Positions 46,437-57,241 of a stretch of 64,000 nucleotides of DNA are shown piece by piece. The notes below the pieces were generated by a model. The model was not told the origin of the DNA, ran no database searches, and saw only the letters and a program-made list of their open reading frames with translations. Position 1 is the stretch's first letter. Each line of letters opens with the position of its first letter. Made by a program: the position numbers and the translations under genes. The stretch is from an uncultured Lachnospiraceae bacterium (GTDB taxonomy: Bacteria; Bacillota; Clostridia; Lachnospirales; Lachnospiraceae), in the NCBI GenBank assembly GCA_947164865.1, contig CAMUYA010000002.1:1-64000 (forward strand), read 5' to 3'.

Positions 46437-46443
46437 ACAAAAA

Positions 46444-47295
46444 GTGGAAAAAATCACCCTTTTAAAATATTCAAATACCAATACTTATCTCGTGGAAGGA
46501 GATACGGGATCCGTACTGTTTGACACGGGATGGGCCGGGACTTTTCAGAATTTCTGCTCTGAACTGGGGCGTAACGGGAAGCAATTAAAGAACATCGAGT
46601 ACATACTGATATCACATTTCCATCCTGACCACTACGGTATTGCGCAGGAGATCGCCGATAAAGGGCCGGTCATCCTTGCAGCCGATGTTCAAAAGGATTA
46701 TTTGCACGCGTCGGATCCTGTTTTTGAAAAGGATAAAAAGATTAAGTTTTATCCGATCCGGGACGATAAGGTCAGGATAATACCACTTGAGGAAAGCCGA
46801 AAGGTACTGTCAGAAATCGGTATCTCCGGAGAATTGTTATACACTCCCGGGCATTCCGATGACAGCATCTCGTTGTGGCTTGATAAGGGGGATCTGGTTG
46901 TCGGTGATCTGAACCCTTTGTATGAACTGGAACTTCACAGGGGAACAGAAATAGAACAAAGCTGGAACAAGCTGATGGCACTTAATCCGAGGACAGTATA
47001 TTACGGGCATGCAAAAACCGCAGTTTTAGGACAGCCCGACGATCAATATAGTTCGGATGACGCTTACCGGAAGGATATGGGTACAAAATCTGATAGTAAC
47101 TCAGATTATTCAAAATGGTACATTCTTGTATCAGCTATTATGAAGTACATTGACAAGGGATGGACTCTGGACCGGATCGCGCGTAAAACCGGAGCTGACT
47201 CCGAATTTGTCGAAACTGTGACCAGAATGTATCTTACTCATACAAACGTCGGCGTTCAGGGAATCCTGGACAGGATAGAGATAAAAAATAAATAG
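46444..47295 (+). CDS. Metallo-beta-lactamase-fold hydrolase
   Basis: The 283-residue protein has the metal-binding motif H-x-H-x-D-H (ISHFHPDHYGIA), a later His in LYTPGHSDDSISLW and Asp in LVVGDLNPLYEL, and the last His in YYGHAKTAV. It is a hydrolase of the lactamase superfamily; glyoxalase II-like thioesterase or lactonase activity are possibilities. A helical C-terminal extension (about 215-275) contains a helix-turn-helix-like stretch, TLDRIARKTGADSEFVETV. The start is GTG at 46444, and its GAGG is distant (12 bases). Confidence 0.85.
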   Translation: MEKITLLKYSNTNTYLVEGDTGSVLFDTGWAGTFQNFCSELGRNGKQLKNIEYILISHFHPDHYGIAQEIADKGPVILAADVQKDYLHASDPVFEKDKKIKFYPIRDDKVRIIPLEESRKVLSEIGISGELLYTPGHSDDSISLWLDKGDLVVGDLNPLYELELHRGTEIEQSWNKLMALNPRTVYYGHAKTAVLGQPDDQYSSDDAYRKDMGTKSDSNSDYSKWYILVSAIMKYIDKGWTLDRIARKTGADSEFVETVTRMYLTHTNVGVQGILDRIEIKNK

Positions 47296-47316
47296 CAAAG
47301 GATCAGGTACACTAAA

Positions 47317-47790
47317 TTGGCTAAAGAAGAAAAAACAAATGTAATGAGAGTTCTCGATGGCAAAAAGATACCTTATACAAGCCATTCATATGAACCCGAT
47401 GCCACTCTGACCGGCGAGGAGATTGCCGGCATTCTCGGCGAAGACCCGGACAAAGTGTTTAAAACACTGGTAACCCAGGGAAAATCCCACTCATATTACG
47501 TTTTTGTTGTGCCGGTCAAAGAAGAGCTTGACCTTAAGAAAGCAGCAAAAGCAGCCGGCGAAAAAGATGTTTCCATGATTAAGCAGAAAGAGCTGCTGCC
47601 TCTTACCGGGTATGTTCATGGCGGCTGCTCTCCCATCGGAATGAAAAAGCAGTTTAAAACCTTTATACATGAGACTGCCCCGAATTATGAAAAGATATTT
47701 GTCAGTGCAGGAAAGGTCGGGATGCAGATCGAGCTTTTACCCGATGACCTGATAAAGACGGTGGGATGCACTATAGCTGATATAGTTTGA
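47317..47790 (+). CDS. ybaK: Cys-tRNA(Pro)/Cys-tRNA(Cys) deacylase, YbaK/EbsC family
   Basis: YbaK removes cysteine mischarged onto tRNA(Pro). The 157-residue protein opens MAKEEKTNVMRVLDGKKIPY and has the family's catalytic lysine region (DKVFKTLVTQG) and GGCSPIGMKK. The start is TTG at 47317, about 8 bases after AGGTAC. It is 21 bases downstream of the lactamase-fold gene and probably co-transcribed. Confidence 0.92.
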   Translation: MAKEEKTNVMRVLDGKKIPYTSHSYEPDATLTGEEIAGILGEDPDKVFKTLVTQGKSHSYYVFVVPVKEELDLKKAAKAAGEKDVSMIKQKELLPLTGYVHGGCSPIGMKKQFKTFIHETAPNYEKIFVSAGKVGMQIELLPDDLIKTVGCTIADIV

Positions 47791-47989
47791 TACAGGATAT
47801 TATAATACTCCGAAAGGAAAAGATATGGGCGAAACGATGGTAATGGGAGACTGAGCTTCTCGGAGGAAGCAGAAGAAAAAGCAACGGATTTAAACAAAAT
47901 TCATCTTCAAATGTTAATTATGGTTGATGGACTCTTTATTTATTCGGCAGTAAAATAATGTTAAAATTAATTGCAAAGGTGGGATAAGT

Positions 47990-49087
47990 ATGAGAAAACA
48001 CTATATAGACAACATAAGATGGATTACTGTGGTAATCGTGGTTATTTATCATGTTTTTTACATGTACAATGCTGAAGGTGTGCTCGGAGGTGTTGGAAGG
48101 ATCACAGATTTGGAGGTACAGTATTATGATATATTCCAGTACCTGGTTTATCCATGGTTTATGCCGGTTCTTTTTCTTATTGCCGGAATAAGCTCAAAGA
48201 TTTATCTGGACAGTCACACTGATAAGGAATTTGTAAGGACAAGGACCACAAAACTATTGGTGCCATCCACCATAGGTCTGTTCGTTTTCTGGTTCATTCA
48301 AGGATATATAAACATGCATATAGGGGAGGCGTTCTCTGATTTATCCGGAATGAATATACCAAAGCCCGTTATCTATCTTATTATGGTGGCTTCAGGAATC
48401 GGTATCCTTTGGTTTGTTCATGTGCTTTGGATATTCAGTGTAATTCTGGTGCTTATTAAAAAGATAGAGAAAGGAAAGCTTTTAGAGATCGGTAAAAAGA
48501 CTCCCTTATGGATGATTCCTCTTTTCTTTTTCCCTATCTGGGGAGCGGGACAGATACTTAACACTCCCGTAATCTCTGTTTACAGATTCGGTTTTTACTT
48601 TGTTTTCTTTATACTTGGATACTTTGTCTTTTCACATGACGAAGTAATTGAAAAGCTTAAAAAATTTGCTGTTCCCGCAATAGTTTTGGGTGTACTTCTT
48701 TGTGTAAGCTTTTCCGTATATTTCTTTATAATAAAGGGAGGCTTAAATTATGCTGATGTTCCCGTTAACAGAGGACCGTGGTTTGCCGCATGTGCTTACT
48801 TTGGCTCACTGGCAATGCTTCTTGGAATGGCAAGGTTTGGTGATCATAACACAGGCTTTACCAGCTGGATGGCAAAGCATAGTTGGGGATTATATATGTT
48901 CCATTATCTCGGAATATCGTCGGTTGGATACTTTATTGCAAAGCCAGGGTTATTGCCTCCCCCGGCCTGCTACATTTTAAGCCTGCTTGCAGGTTTCCTG
49001 TTTAGCTACGGCTTATATGCGATCATTTCAAGAATTCCGTTCTTTAGGTGGGCAATACTTGGAATAAAAAAGAAAAAGGAGAAGTAA
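47990..49087 (+). CDS. Acyltransferase 3-family membrane protein
   Basis: The 365-residue protein has about ten membrane helices. It opens with MRKHYIDNIRWITVVIVVIY, which carries the D-x-x-R motif of acyltransferase 3 proteins, and has the conserved His near the first helix (VIYHVFYMYN). Members O-acylate surface sugars, peptidoglycan or lipids. It ends exactly where the XRE-AbrB gene begins (0-base gap). AAGGTGG precedes the ATG. The acceptor is unknown. Confidence 0.9.
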   Translation: MRKHYIDNIRWITVVIVVIYHVFYMYNAEGVLGGVGRITDLEVQYYDIFQYLVYPWFMPVLFLIAGISSKIYLDSHTDKEFVRTRTTKLLVPSTIGLFVFWFIQGYINMHIGEAFSDLSGMNIPKPVIYLIMVASGIGILWFVHVLWIFSVILVLIKKIEKGKLLEIGKKTPLWMIPLFFFPIWGAGQILNTPVISVYRFGFYFVFFILGYFVFSHDEVIEKLKKFAVPAIVLGVLLCVSFSVYFFIIKGGLNYADVPVNRGPWFAACAYFGSLAMLLGMARFGDHNTGFTSWMAKHSWGLYMFHYLGISSVGYFIAKPGLLPPPACYILSLLAGFLFSYGLYAIISRIPFFRWAILGIKKKKEK

Positions 49088-49510
49088 ATGTTTAAAGACA
49101 ACCTTGTACAAATGCGTAAAGCACATCAAATGACTCAGGAAGATATTGCGGAAAAGCTTGGTGTTACAAGGCAATCTGTTGCCAAGTGGGAGTCGGGAGA
49201 GACGGTTCCCGATCTTGATAAATGTAAGCTTTTGGCGGATACCTTTGGGGTATCTTTGGACGATCTGGCAAACTATGAGTCTGACGAAAACTTTGGCCTG
49301 GGGGTGCCACCTAAAGGAAAGCATTTATTCGGTCTTGTTACGGTGGGAGAAAAAGGACAGATTGTTATCCCCGCCAAAGCAAGAAAGATATTCGATATTT
49401 CCCAGGGGGACAGGCTGCTGGTGCTCGGAGACGAAGGCCAGGGCCTTGCCATAGTAAAAGCAGATAGTTTTCTTTCCCTGGCGGGAAAGGTTAAAAAGTT
49501 GAGCTATTAG
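49088..49510 (+). CDS. XRE helix-turn-helix regulator fused to AbrB/SpoVT domain
   Basis: The 140-residue protein has an N-terminal XRE domain (residues about 5-60; MTQEDIAEKLGVTRQSVAKW) and a C-terminal SpoVT_AbrB swapped-hairpin domain (about 78-125; VGEKGQIVIPAKARKIFDIS). Two different DNA-binding folds in one chain suggest a compact regulator, perhaps of the acyltransferase gene immediately upstream. AAGGAG lies 6 bases before the ATG. A strong terminator follows at 49513. Confidence 0.9.
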   Translation: MFKDNLVQMRKAHQMTQEDIAEKLGVTRQSVAKWESGETVPDLDKCKLLADTFGVSLDDLANYESDENFGLGVPPKGKHLFGLVTVGEKGQIVIPAKARKIFDISQGDRLLVLGDEGQGLAIVKADSFLSLAGKVKKLSY

Positions 49511-49512
49511 AA

Positions 49513-49540
49513 AAAGAGCCTCCCGGCGGGAGGCTCTTTC
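49513..49540. terminator. Terminator between convergent XRE-AbrB and chemotaxis receptor genes
   Basis: AAAGAGCCTCCC and GGGAGGCTCTTT form a 12-bp stem. The A-rich and T-rich ends on both sides make it usable in both directions. Confidence 0.88.
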
Positions 49541-49568
49541 TATTAAAGAACTATATTGGCAGATCAAA

Positions 49569-52043
49569 TTAAAGACTGAACTTTCCGATTATATCGTTGA
49601 GCTCGGATACAGCGTTCTTACATTCGGTAACCTTATCGGAACTCTCGGATGTTTCTTCAACCATATCGGTGGTTCTTTCCGCTATGTCCATAACACCCTG
49701 TGAAGTGTCATTAACCGTGGAATCGATGCCGCTGATAGCACTTGCGATCTTCTCGATATCGGCATTGAGAGAAGCAATGCTTGTTCTGATCTCGCCCATG
49801 CTCTGGCCGAATGTGTCGGCATCCTCTCTGTACTGCTCGCTGACTTTGCCGAATTCCTGATAATCCGAGAGAACGTTCTCTTCCAGGAAGGAAGTGGTCT
49901 GAGTGAGACATTCTGACATCTGAACGACAGCATCATTAACCTCGGCTACGATGGATCCGATGTTCTTTACCGCTTCGGAAGTCTGAGTAGCAAGGTTACC
50001 GATCTCGGTAGCAACTACGGCAAATCCGCGTCCTGCTTCTCCGGCTCTTGCTGCCTCGATGGAAGCGTTGAGTGCGAGGAGACCTGTCTGAGATGATATA
50101 GCCATGATAGCATCTGCCAGTTCGTTGATCTTGTCAACCGCATGAGAAGCGTTGATCGCTTCCTCGGACTTGGTCTTAACCGACTCGTACATATTCATGG
50201 TCTTCTTGCTTGCTGTCTCGGTGGAAGCAGCAAGATCCGTAGCACGGCTGATAACTTCTTTTGAAAGCTTTGTTCCGTCGTCTGCAAGAGCATCTATGCC
50301 CTGAGCACTTTCCTGAACGTTGGAAACATTCTTGGTGATAAGTGTTGTGGAAGCAGCAGTCTCTTCCATTCCGGCAGCAAGCTCCTGAGTAGTGGCGGAG
50401 TTGTTTTCACAGAGAGCACCGACCTTACCGATTGTGGTACTGAGCTGGTCAACGTTACTATCGATGCTGTCCCCGGCAGAGGAGATCATGCCGACAACTT
50501 CACGCAGATTGTTTCTCGTTCTGCCGATCGCCCTGGCGATCATGCCGACCTCGTCTTTCCTCTTTTCAAGTCTGTCGGAAGTATGATCGGATGAGAAGTC
50601 GTAATTTGATGTTTTCTCGATGACGGGTACGAGCTGTTCCAGTCCTCTCATCATCACGATAGTGAACAGAGTCACAAGTATGATCGATATGATAATGCTG
50701 ATGACACCTGAGATGATAAGGACAAGTCTCATGTGGTCAACACCGGCCATCATAACAGCTCTGTCAGCAGTAACTATAACGATGTTTCCGGCCTTGGTAA
50801 ATGCATATCCGGCAACTTTATAAGCTCCCTTGTAAAGGTAGGAAGTGGAACCGTTTTCGACGGTCTTTCCGGCAGCAAGGTCGGCTACTATGCCTTTAAC
50901 CGCAGCGTTCTCAACGGGCTGCCCGATCTTTTCGGGATTTGTGTGGTAGAGCATTGTTCCGTCAGGTGAAACCATATATGCGTATGAGCCTGCAACGCCT
51001 GATATCTCGATCTGACCGATAAGCTTATCGTAATCGATCTTGATCAGTTTGTCATAGTCGGCAGTTACAAGAACGATATCTCCGGTATTTGTAAATGAAT
51101 AACCGGCAAGCTTTAATGCTCCTTTGTATTCGTATATAACATATCCGTCTTCTACGGTTTTTCCGGCAGCAAGGTCGGCAACGATTCCCTTAACAGCTGC
51201 GTTCTCAACGGGTTGCCCGATCTTGTCGGGATTGGTGTGCCAGAGCATTGTTCCGTCAGAAGATACCATGTATGCATAGGAGCCTTCGACACCGTCAATC
51301 TCGATATTTCCGAGAAGTGAATTGTAGTCGATCTTCATGAATTCGTTATAATCTGCTGTGACGATAACGATATCACCGGTGTTGGTAAATGCATATCCTG
51401 CAAGCTTCAAAGCTTCTTTGTATTCATAAAGCACGGAACCGTTTTCAACGGTTTTTCCTGCAGCGAGGTCAGCTACAATACCTTTAACAGCAGCGTTTTC
51501 AACAGGCTGTCCGATCTTGTCGGGATTGGTGTGCCAAAGCATTGTTCCGGTAGGTGAAACCATATATGCGTAGGAACCTGCAACGCCTTTAATGGTGACA
51601 TCTCCCAGAATCCTGTTAAGCTCCGCGGTTCCAAGCTCTCCGCCTGCGGAGGCTATATCTACGGCCTTTGCGACCTCTTCGGCAAGGTTAAGAGCGTACG
51701 CCTTGTAGACTGTTTCACCGAACTCTCTGGAGAAATTCATGGAGATAGCCGCTTCCTCGGCGAGATTTTTAGCGTATCCGCCGTAGGCCTGTTCTCCGAA
51801 CTCTGTCGCAAAGTCAACTCCTATAGCGGCCTCTTCGGCAAGGTTCTGTGCATAGTTGAGATAAGTTTCTTCAAGAGCCTTTGTTGCGCGATTTGTAGCC
51901 AGAAGTACCAGAACGGCTACGGTTACAAGAACGATCGCACTGATCAGCATAGTGATCTTGGTGCCCATTCTTGCAAAAAAAGGAATAGAGTTTTTGTTAC
52001 TGTTTTCCCCGGTTGAAGGGGACCCGATGACTGATGTACCCAT
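49569..52043 (-). CDS. Methyl-accepting chemotaxis protein with triplicated sensor
   Basis: The 824-residue receptor has a membrane helix (about 25-48). Three 24-residue helical repeats follow (A-x-N-L-A-E-E-A/V-A..., about 60-130), then three near-identical tandem sensor units of about 100 residues (about 148-450). Each sensor unit contains [15 protein letters not shown]/Y-HTNP and [21 protein letters not shown] second helix (about 455-480), HAMP and the signalling coil with [20 protein letters not shown] complete it. The start at 52043 has AAGGAGA 10 bases upstream; the longer reading to 52082 includes that site. Confidence 0.92.
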   Translation of the reverse strand: MGTSVIGSPSTGENSNKNSIPFFARMGTKITMLISAIVLVTVAVLVLLATNRATKALEETYLNYAQNLAEEAAIGVDFATEFGEQAYGGYAKNLAEEAAISMNFSREFGETVYKAYALNLAEEVAKAVDIASAGGELGTAELNRILGDVTIKGVAGSYAYMVSPTGTMLWHTNPDKIGQPVENAAVKGIVADLAAGKTVENGSVLYEYKEALKLAGYAFTNTGDIVIVTADYNEFMKIDYNSLLGNIEIDGVEGSYAYMVSSDGTMLWHTNPDKIGQPVENAAVKGIVADLAAGKTVEDGYVIYEYKGALKLAGYSFTNTGDIVLVTADYDKLIKIDYDKLIGQIEISGVAGSYAYMVSPDGTMLYHTNPEKIGQPVENAAVKGIVADLAAGKTVENGSTSYLYKGAYKVAGYAFTKAGNIVIVTADRAVMMAGVDHMRLVLIISGVISIIISIILVTLFTIVMMRGLEQLVPVIEKTSNYDFSSDHTSDRLEKRKDEVGMIARAIGRTRNNLREVVGMISSAGDSIDSNVDQLSTTIGKVGALCENNSATTQELAAGMEETAASTTLITKNVSNVQESAQGIDALADDGTKLSKEVISRATDLAASTETASKKTMNMYESVKTKSEEAINASHAVDKINELADAIMAISSQTGLLALNASIEAARAGEAGRGFAVVATEIGNLATQTSEAVKNIGSIVAEVNDAVVQMSECLTQTTSFLEENVLSDYQEFGKVSEQYREDADTFGQSMGEIRTSIASLNADIEKIASAISGIDSTVNDTSQGVMDIAERTTDMVEETSESSDKVTECKNAVSELNDIIGKFSL

Positions 52044-52159
52044 AATACATACTCTCCTTTTTTTTATTACCAATGTGTTCATTGGTATATTCAGAAAAAT
52101 TTTATCATCTTTTGTATATAAAAGCTATATTTGGAGTAAATATTGGTTTACTTTTGTTG

Positions 52160-52173
52160 ATTATCATGATAAT
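52160..52173. promoter_or_regulatory. Palindromic operator-like site upstream of the MATE gene
   Basis: ATTATCATGATAAT is a perfect 14-bp palindrome 14 bases before the MATE start and 116 bases before the divergent chemotaxis receptor start. It is well placed for a dimeric repressor, but no regulator gene is adjacent, so the binder is unknown. Confidence 0.5.
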
Positions 52174-52187
52174 TTCATATAGTAATC

Positions 52188-53513
52188 ATGACTGAAGGAT
52201 CAATACCAAAAAAATTAATACTGTTTGCACTACCTCTTTTTGCCGGACAGCTGCTCCAACAGCTGTATAACGTAGTCGATTCGGTCGTTGTCGGAAATGT
52301 TCTCGGAAAAGATGCGCTTGCCGCCGTAAGTACCACCGGAAGCCTGATATTTCTGTTGGTGGGATTTATAAACGGTCTTTTCATGGGAACGGGAGTTATT
52401 ATCGGTAAAAGATACGGTGCAAAAAATGATGCCGGAGTAGCGATTGCCGTCCACACCGGTATTACTTTTGCGCTATTTATGGGTATAGCGCTCACTGTGG
52501 TGGGTTATTTCCTCACTCCCGTGATACTCGGGTGGATGGGAACTCCCGATGATGTTATGCCCAATTCAACTCTGTATTTTAAGATTTATTTCCTCGGCGG
52601 ACTCGGTAACATCATGTACAGTGCATGCTGCGGAGTGTTCCAGGCTGTGGGGGATTCGAGGCATCCTCTTTATTACCTGATAGTGAGTACAGCGGTAAAC
52701 ACAGTACTTGATATAGTATTTGTAAAATTCTGCGGCTTTGGAATAGGAGGGGCAGCAGCTGCAACGGTCATAGCGCAGTTTATCAGCGCTACTCTGGCAT
52801 TCATAAAGCTGACCCGGGTCGACGGACCTCATCGCATATATATAAAGAAGCTTTCCATAGATCCGCCTACTTTAAAGAAAGAATTGTCACTGGGATTCCC
52901 TACGGGAATTCAAAACAGCGTGATAGCGATAGGAAATGTTGTAGTCCAATCGAATATCAATTCCTTCGGATCGGTAGCAATGGCCGGATGCGGAAGTTAT
53001 TTCAAGCTGGAAGGATTCGTGTTTTTACCTATTACGTGTATGACAATGGCATTGACAACCTTTGTCAGTCAGAATCTGGGAGCCGGTAATTATGAACGTG
53101 TAAAGAAGGGAACCAAGATAGGAAGTGCCATCAGCGTGGGATGCGCGGAACTGATCGGAGTAATAGTATTTGCCTCTGCGCCGATCCTCCTTCGGATGTT
53201 TTCGCAGGAGCCGGAAGTGCTGGCGGTGGGTACCACTCAGGCAAGAACGGAAAGTCTGTTTTATTGCCTGCTCGCACTCAATCACTGCATAGCCGGAATC
53301 TTAAGAGGCGCCGGAAAAACAAGGATCCCGATGATAGTCATGCTCTCAAGCTGGTGCCTTCTCAGAATAACGTATATATCGATCATCGTCAGGGTCATTC
53401 CGGTTGTAAATGTGATTTTCTGGGCGTATCCTCTTACATGGACAGTCAGTGTTATAGCATTTTTGATCTACTACTTCAAAGCTGACTGGATCAGGCAGGG
53501 AAGCTATGAATGA
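52188..53513 (+). CDS. MATE-family multidrug efflux transporter
   Basis: The 441-residue integral membrane protein has about twelve helices and the MATE fold. The opening IPKKLILFALPLFAGQLLQQ and the motif YNVVDSVVVGNVLGKDALAA are characteristic, as is ILRGAGKTRIPM. It would export cationic drugs or metabolites in exchange for Na+ or H+. No ribosome site is visible before the ATG. The end overlaps the convergent PAS-GGDEF gene by 10 bases. Confidence 0.92.
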   Translation: MTEGSIPKKLILFALPLFAGQLLQQLYNVVDSVVVGNVLGKDALAAVSTTGSLIFLLVGFINGLFMGTGVIIGKRYGAKNDAGVAIAVHTGITFALFMGIALTVVGYFLTPVILGWMGTPDDVMPNSTLYFKIYFLGGLGNIMYSACCGVFQAVGDSRHPLYYLIVSTAVNTVLDIVFVKFCGFGIGGAAAATVIAQFISATLAFIKLTRVDGPHRIYIKKLSIDPPTLKKELSLGFPTGIQNSVIAIGNVVVQSNINSFGSVAMAGCGSYFKLEGFVFLPITCMTMALTTFVSQNLGAGNYERVKKGTKIGSAISVGCAELIGVIVFASAPILLRMFSQEPEVLAVGTTQARTESLFYCLLALNHCIAGILRGAGKTRIPMIVMLSSWCLLRITYISIIVRVIPVVNVIFWAYPLTWTVSVIAFLIYYFKADWIRQGSYE

Positions 53514-54934
53514 AATTGAGAGAAAATAAGATTTGCCAGATAATACATTATTGCGCATTCATTTTCCTGCCATATGCGGAAACGCCTCTGCACACCGCAG
53601 ATAAGGTATCCTTCGGTGATGATATCGTTTCCGACCCGGGTGATCATAACAGCCTCTACATGCTGCTTGTCGAGTGCCCTGAAAAGCAGTGGGCAAGAGT
53701 CTTTTATTTCATCAATTGAACTCAGCGTGTACAGGTCTTCTTTTATCAGATCGGAGATTCCGCTGACATCGATATTCATGCTTTCATCGGAAGCAGAGAT
53801 CATGTGATCGTCTTTATCCACGTAGACAAGGTTTTTTATGAGCATACTGTCTGACAGAAACGAAAGCGCGGAATTAAGCTTTTCGTGAAGCGTGTTTCCT
53901 TCGTCAAAGAGCTTGCGGAGATTGACCATATCTGTGTAGATGTTGTGCTTCACAAGCTTCTTTATCTCTATATCCTTATGCTTTTCCTCGACATAAATGA
54001 TAAAGCAGTTTCTCCCTTTGCTCTTTCCGAGATAAAGGGTTTTATCCATCAGATTAAAAAGATCCGTATAATTATCTGCATCAGCAGGGAAGGAAGCACA
54101 TCCGATAGTGCCTGTGACTACAGCGCTTCCACCTTCGAGGGCTATACTTTTGCGAAGGATCGTTCCGTCATACATATCCGCAAAGAAACGGTGTTTATCC
54201 GAATAGCTCAGATTGTAAAGGTCTACTATAAGAAGCTCATCTCCGCCGAAGCGGCCCACAATGCCACGGTCTCCAAGGTAATCAACCAGAGATCCGGATA
54301 CATTTTTAAGAACGGTATCGCCCGAGCTGTGGCCGAAAGTGTCGTTAATGAATTTGAAATTATCAAGGTCGATTATGGTAAAGGTAAAAGGCGTGCCTTT
54401 TGATATTAGTGAATGAACGAAATCAAGCGCATAGGCACGACAGATAACACCGGTAAGAGGATCAAGCACCTCATCCAGTCCGGTTTCATCAAGCAGGCTG
54501 TCAAAGTAAGGTATGTGACGGAGAGAATCTATATCATATAAGACCTGCAGGCCCTCCATCTTGCTATGACGGCGGAGAACATCGGTTATATCCACAAAGC
54601 TCCCAACCAGCCCCACGATCTCGTCTCCTTCGTAGAGAGGTCTTTTTGAAGCGATGATATCCCGCTCTTCCCCGCGGATCATGCATTTTCCGCGAACCTT
54701 ATATGTGGATTCACCGGAAAGTACGCGCAGCTCGTCCTGCTTGTACGGCTCCGGATCGTTATGCCATCCCATGTCTTCGTCAGTTTTTCCTAAAAGCACC
54801 TCGGCGGACTCAAACCCGTAGAAATCGAGAAAAGCCTGATTTACGCCAAGAAAACGGCGCTCCTTGTCCTTCCAGAACACGCAGTCCTGGGAGGTATTTA
54901 TAATGTTGTCAAACAGTTCAACGGTCATTTTCAT
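53504..54934 (-). CDS. PAS-GGDEF protein with unusual GGDEL active site
   Basis: The 476-residue soluble protein has a PAS domain (about 5-120; CVFWKDKERRFLGVNQAFLDFYGF), a GGDEF domain (about 155-305) and a C-terminal region of about 150 residues with no family I recognise, possibly GAF-like. The active-site loop is FGGDELLIVDL: the terminal Phe of GGDEF is Leu. The enzyme may still be active or may be a degenerate receptor. GGGGTG 8 bases before the ATG supports the start. It ends opposite the MATE gene. Confidence 0.88.
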   Translation of the reverse strand: MKMTVELFDNIINTSQDCVFWKDKERRFLGVNQAFLDFYGFESAEVLLGKTDEDMGWHNDPEPYKQDELRVLSGESTYKVRGKCMIRGEERDIIASKRPLYEGDEIVGLVGSFVDITDVLRRHSKMEGLQVLYDIDSLRHIPYFDSLLDETGLDEVLDPLTGVICRAYALDFVHSLISKGTPFTFTIIDLDNFKFINDTFGHSSGDTVLKNVSGSLVDYLGDRGIVGRFGGDELLIVDLYNLSYSDKHRFFADMYDGTILRKSIALEGGSAVVTGTIGCASFPADADNYTDLFNLMDKTLYLGKSKGRNCFIIYVEEKHKDIEIKKLVKHNIYTDMVNLRKLFDEGNTLHEKLNSALSFLSDSMLIKNLVYVDKDDHMISASDESMNIDVSGISDLIKEDLYTLSSIDEIKDSCPLLFRALDKQHVEAVMITRVGNDIITEGYLICGVQRRFRIWQENECAIMYYLANLIFSQFHS

Positions 54935-55046
54935 GATCAGATCACCCCATTGATACTAATATACCTTAATCTGAAAGTATATTCAATAAAAGCCACCCTA
55001 AGAATGTAAAATGGGGTATCAGATCCGTGGTATAACTGATGACGAT

Positions 55047-56806
<1,760 letters not shown>

Positions 56807-56982
56807 CTTTTTTTCAGAGCGATGCTATTCTCCTGTAGCGATTTAAGGTTTTTGCTGTCAGTTATCGGGCTTCCCGGTTAGTATAATTGTCTGCACGTGA
56901 CTTTGCAAACCGTGTCAGATGGCAATAAAACCCACAAAATATAGTTTAAATGTTGCAGTGAAAAAAAAATTAAAATTTTCTG

Positions 56983-57018
56983 TTGACAAACACGGAACAC
57001 CCGTGTATACTCGTATAC
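56983..57018 (+). promoter_or_regulatory. Promoter of the amt-PII operon with dyads
   Basis: TTGACA (56983-56988) and TATACT (57006-57011) with a 17-base spacer give a near-perfect sigma-A promoter. The spacer is itself a dyad, CACGG-AACAC-CCGTG (56991-57005), and GTATAC occurs twice, at 57005-57010 and 57013-57018. These are potential protein-binding sites in addition to the RNA control downstream. Confidence 0.8.
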
Positions 57019-57023
57019 AATTC

Positions 57024-57063
57024 AAGGCAAAGGCGTCTTAACCAAAGGGTTAGGGCGCTTTTT
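57024..57063 (+). promoter_or_regulatory. amt leader attenuator 1
   Basis: The hairpin AAGGC-[AAAGGC]-GTCTT (57024-57039) overlaps the 5' arm of a terminator: GCGTCTTAACC (57033-57043), loop AAAG, GGTTAGGGCGC (57048-57058), then TTTTTC. The first 18 bases (AGGCAAAGGCGTCTTAAC) are identical to those in the pyrG leader on the other strand. Competition between hairpin and terminator is the expected logic of an antitermination switch. Confidence 0.75.
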
Positions 57064-57102
57064 CTTTGGGTATTAGGCGCATATTATAAGACTGAATAAC
57101 AA

Positions 57103-57158
57103 AATGACGATGCAAAGGGGCATCAAGTGCACTGGTGACCCTGCCCATCGTCATTTTT
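57103..57158 (+). promoter_or_regulatory. amt leader attenuator 2
   Basis: This is a second hairpin/terminator pair. GATGC-[AAAGGG]-GCATC (57109-57124) has a perfect 5-bp stem. The terminator AATGACGATG (57103-57112) pairs with CATCGTCATT (57146-57155), extended inside by GGCA/TGCC, and continues into TTTTTC. The hairpin uses bases of the terminator's 5' arm, so only one can form. It lies about 85 bases before the amt-PII start. Confidence 0.72.
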
Positions 57159-57241
57159 CTTATCACAGAGCGATATGATTTATTATTCGGCCGGCTTAAA
57201 AGAAAGACTAAACACAATGCGCCGAGAGAGGAGTGATGATT

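Larger units (their letters stand above)
45906..46443. other. Non-coding stretch with a gene relic
   Basis: These 538 bases hold no intact gene. A hairpin terminator lies at 46103-46125 and a C-terminal gene fragment at 46197-46436, both listed separately. The left part (45906-46100) shows nothing I can identify beyond AT-rich sequence that probably contains the SDR promoter. Confidence 0.6.

Noticed and set aside
57101..57160. The amt leader as a glutamine riboswitch (glnA motif) of known type
   Set aside because: The conserved sequences of the known glutamine riboswitches are not visible. The structure fits an attenuator with hexaloop hairpins better.
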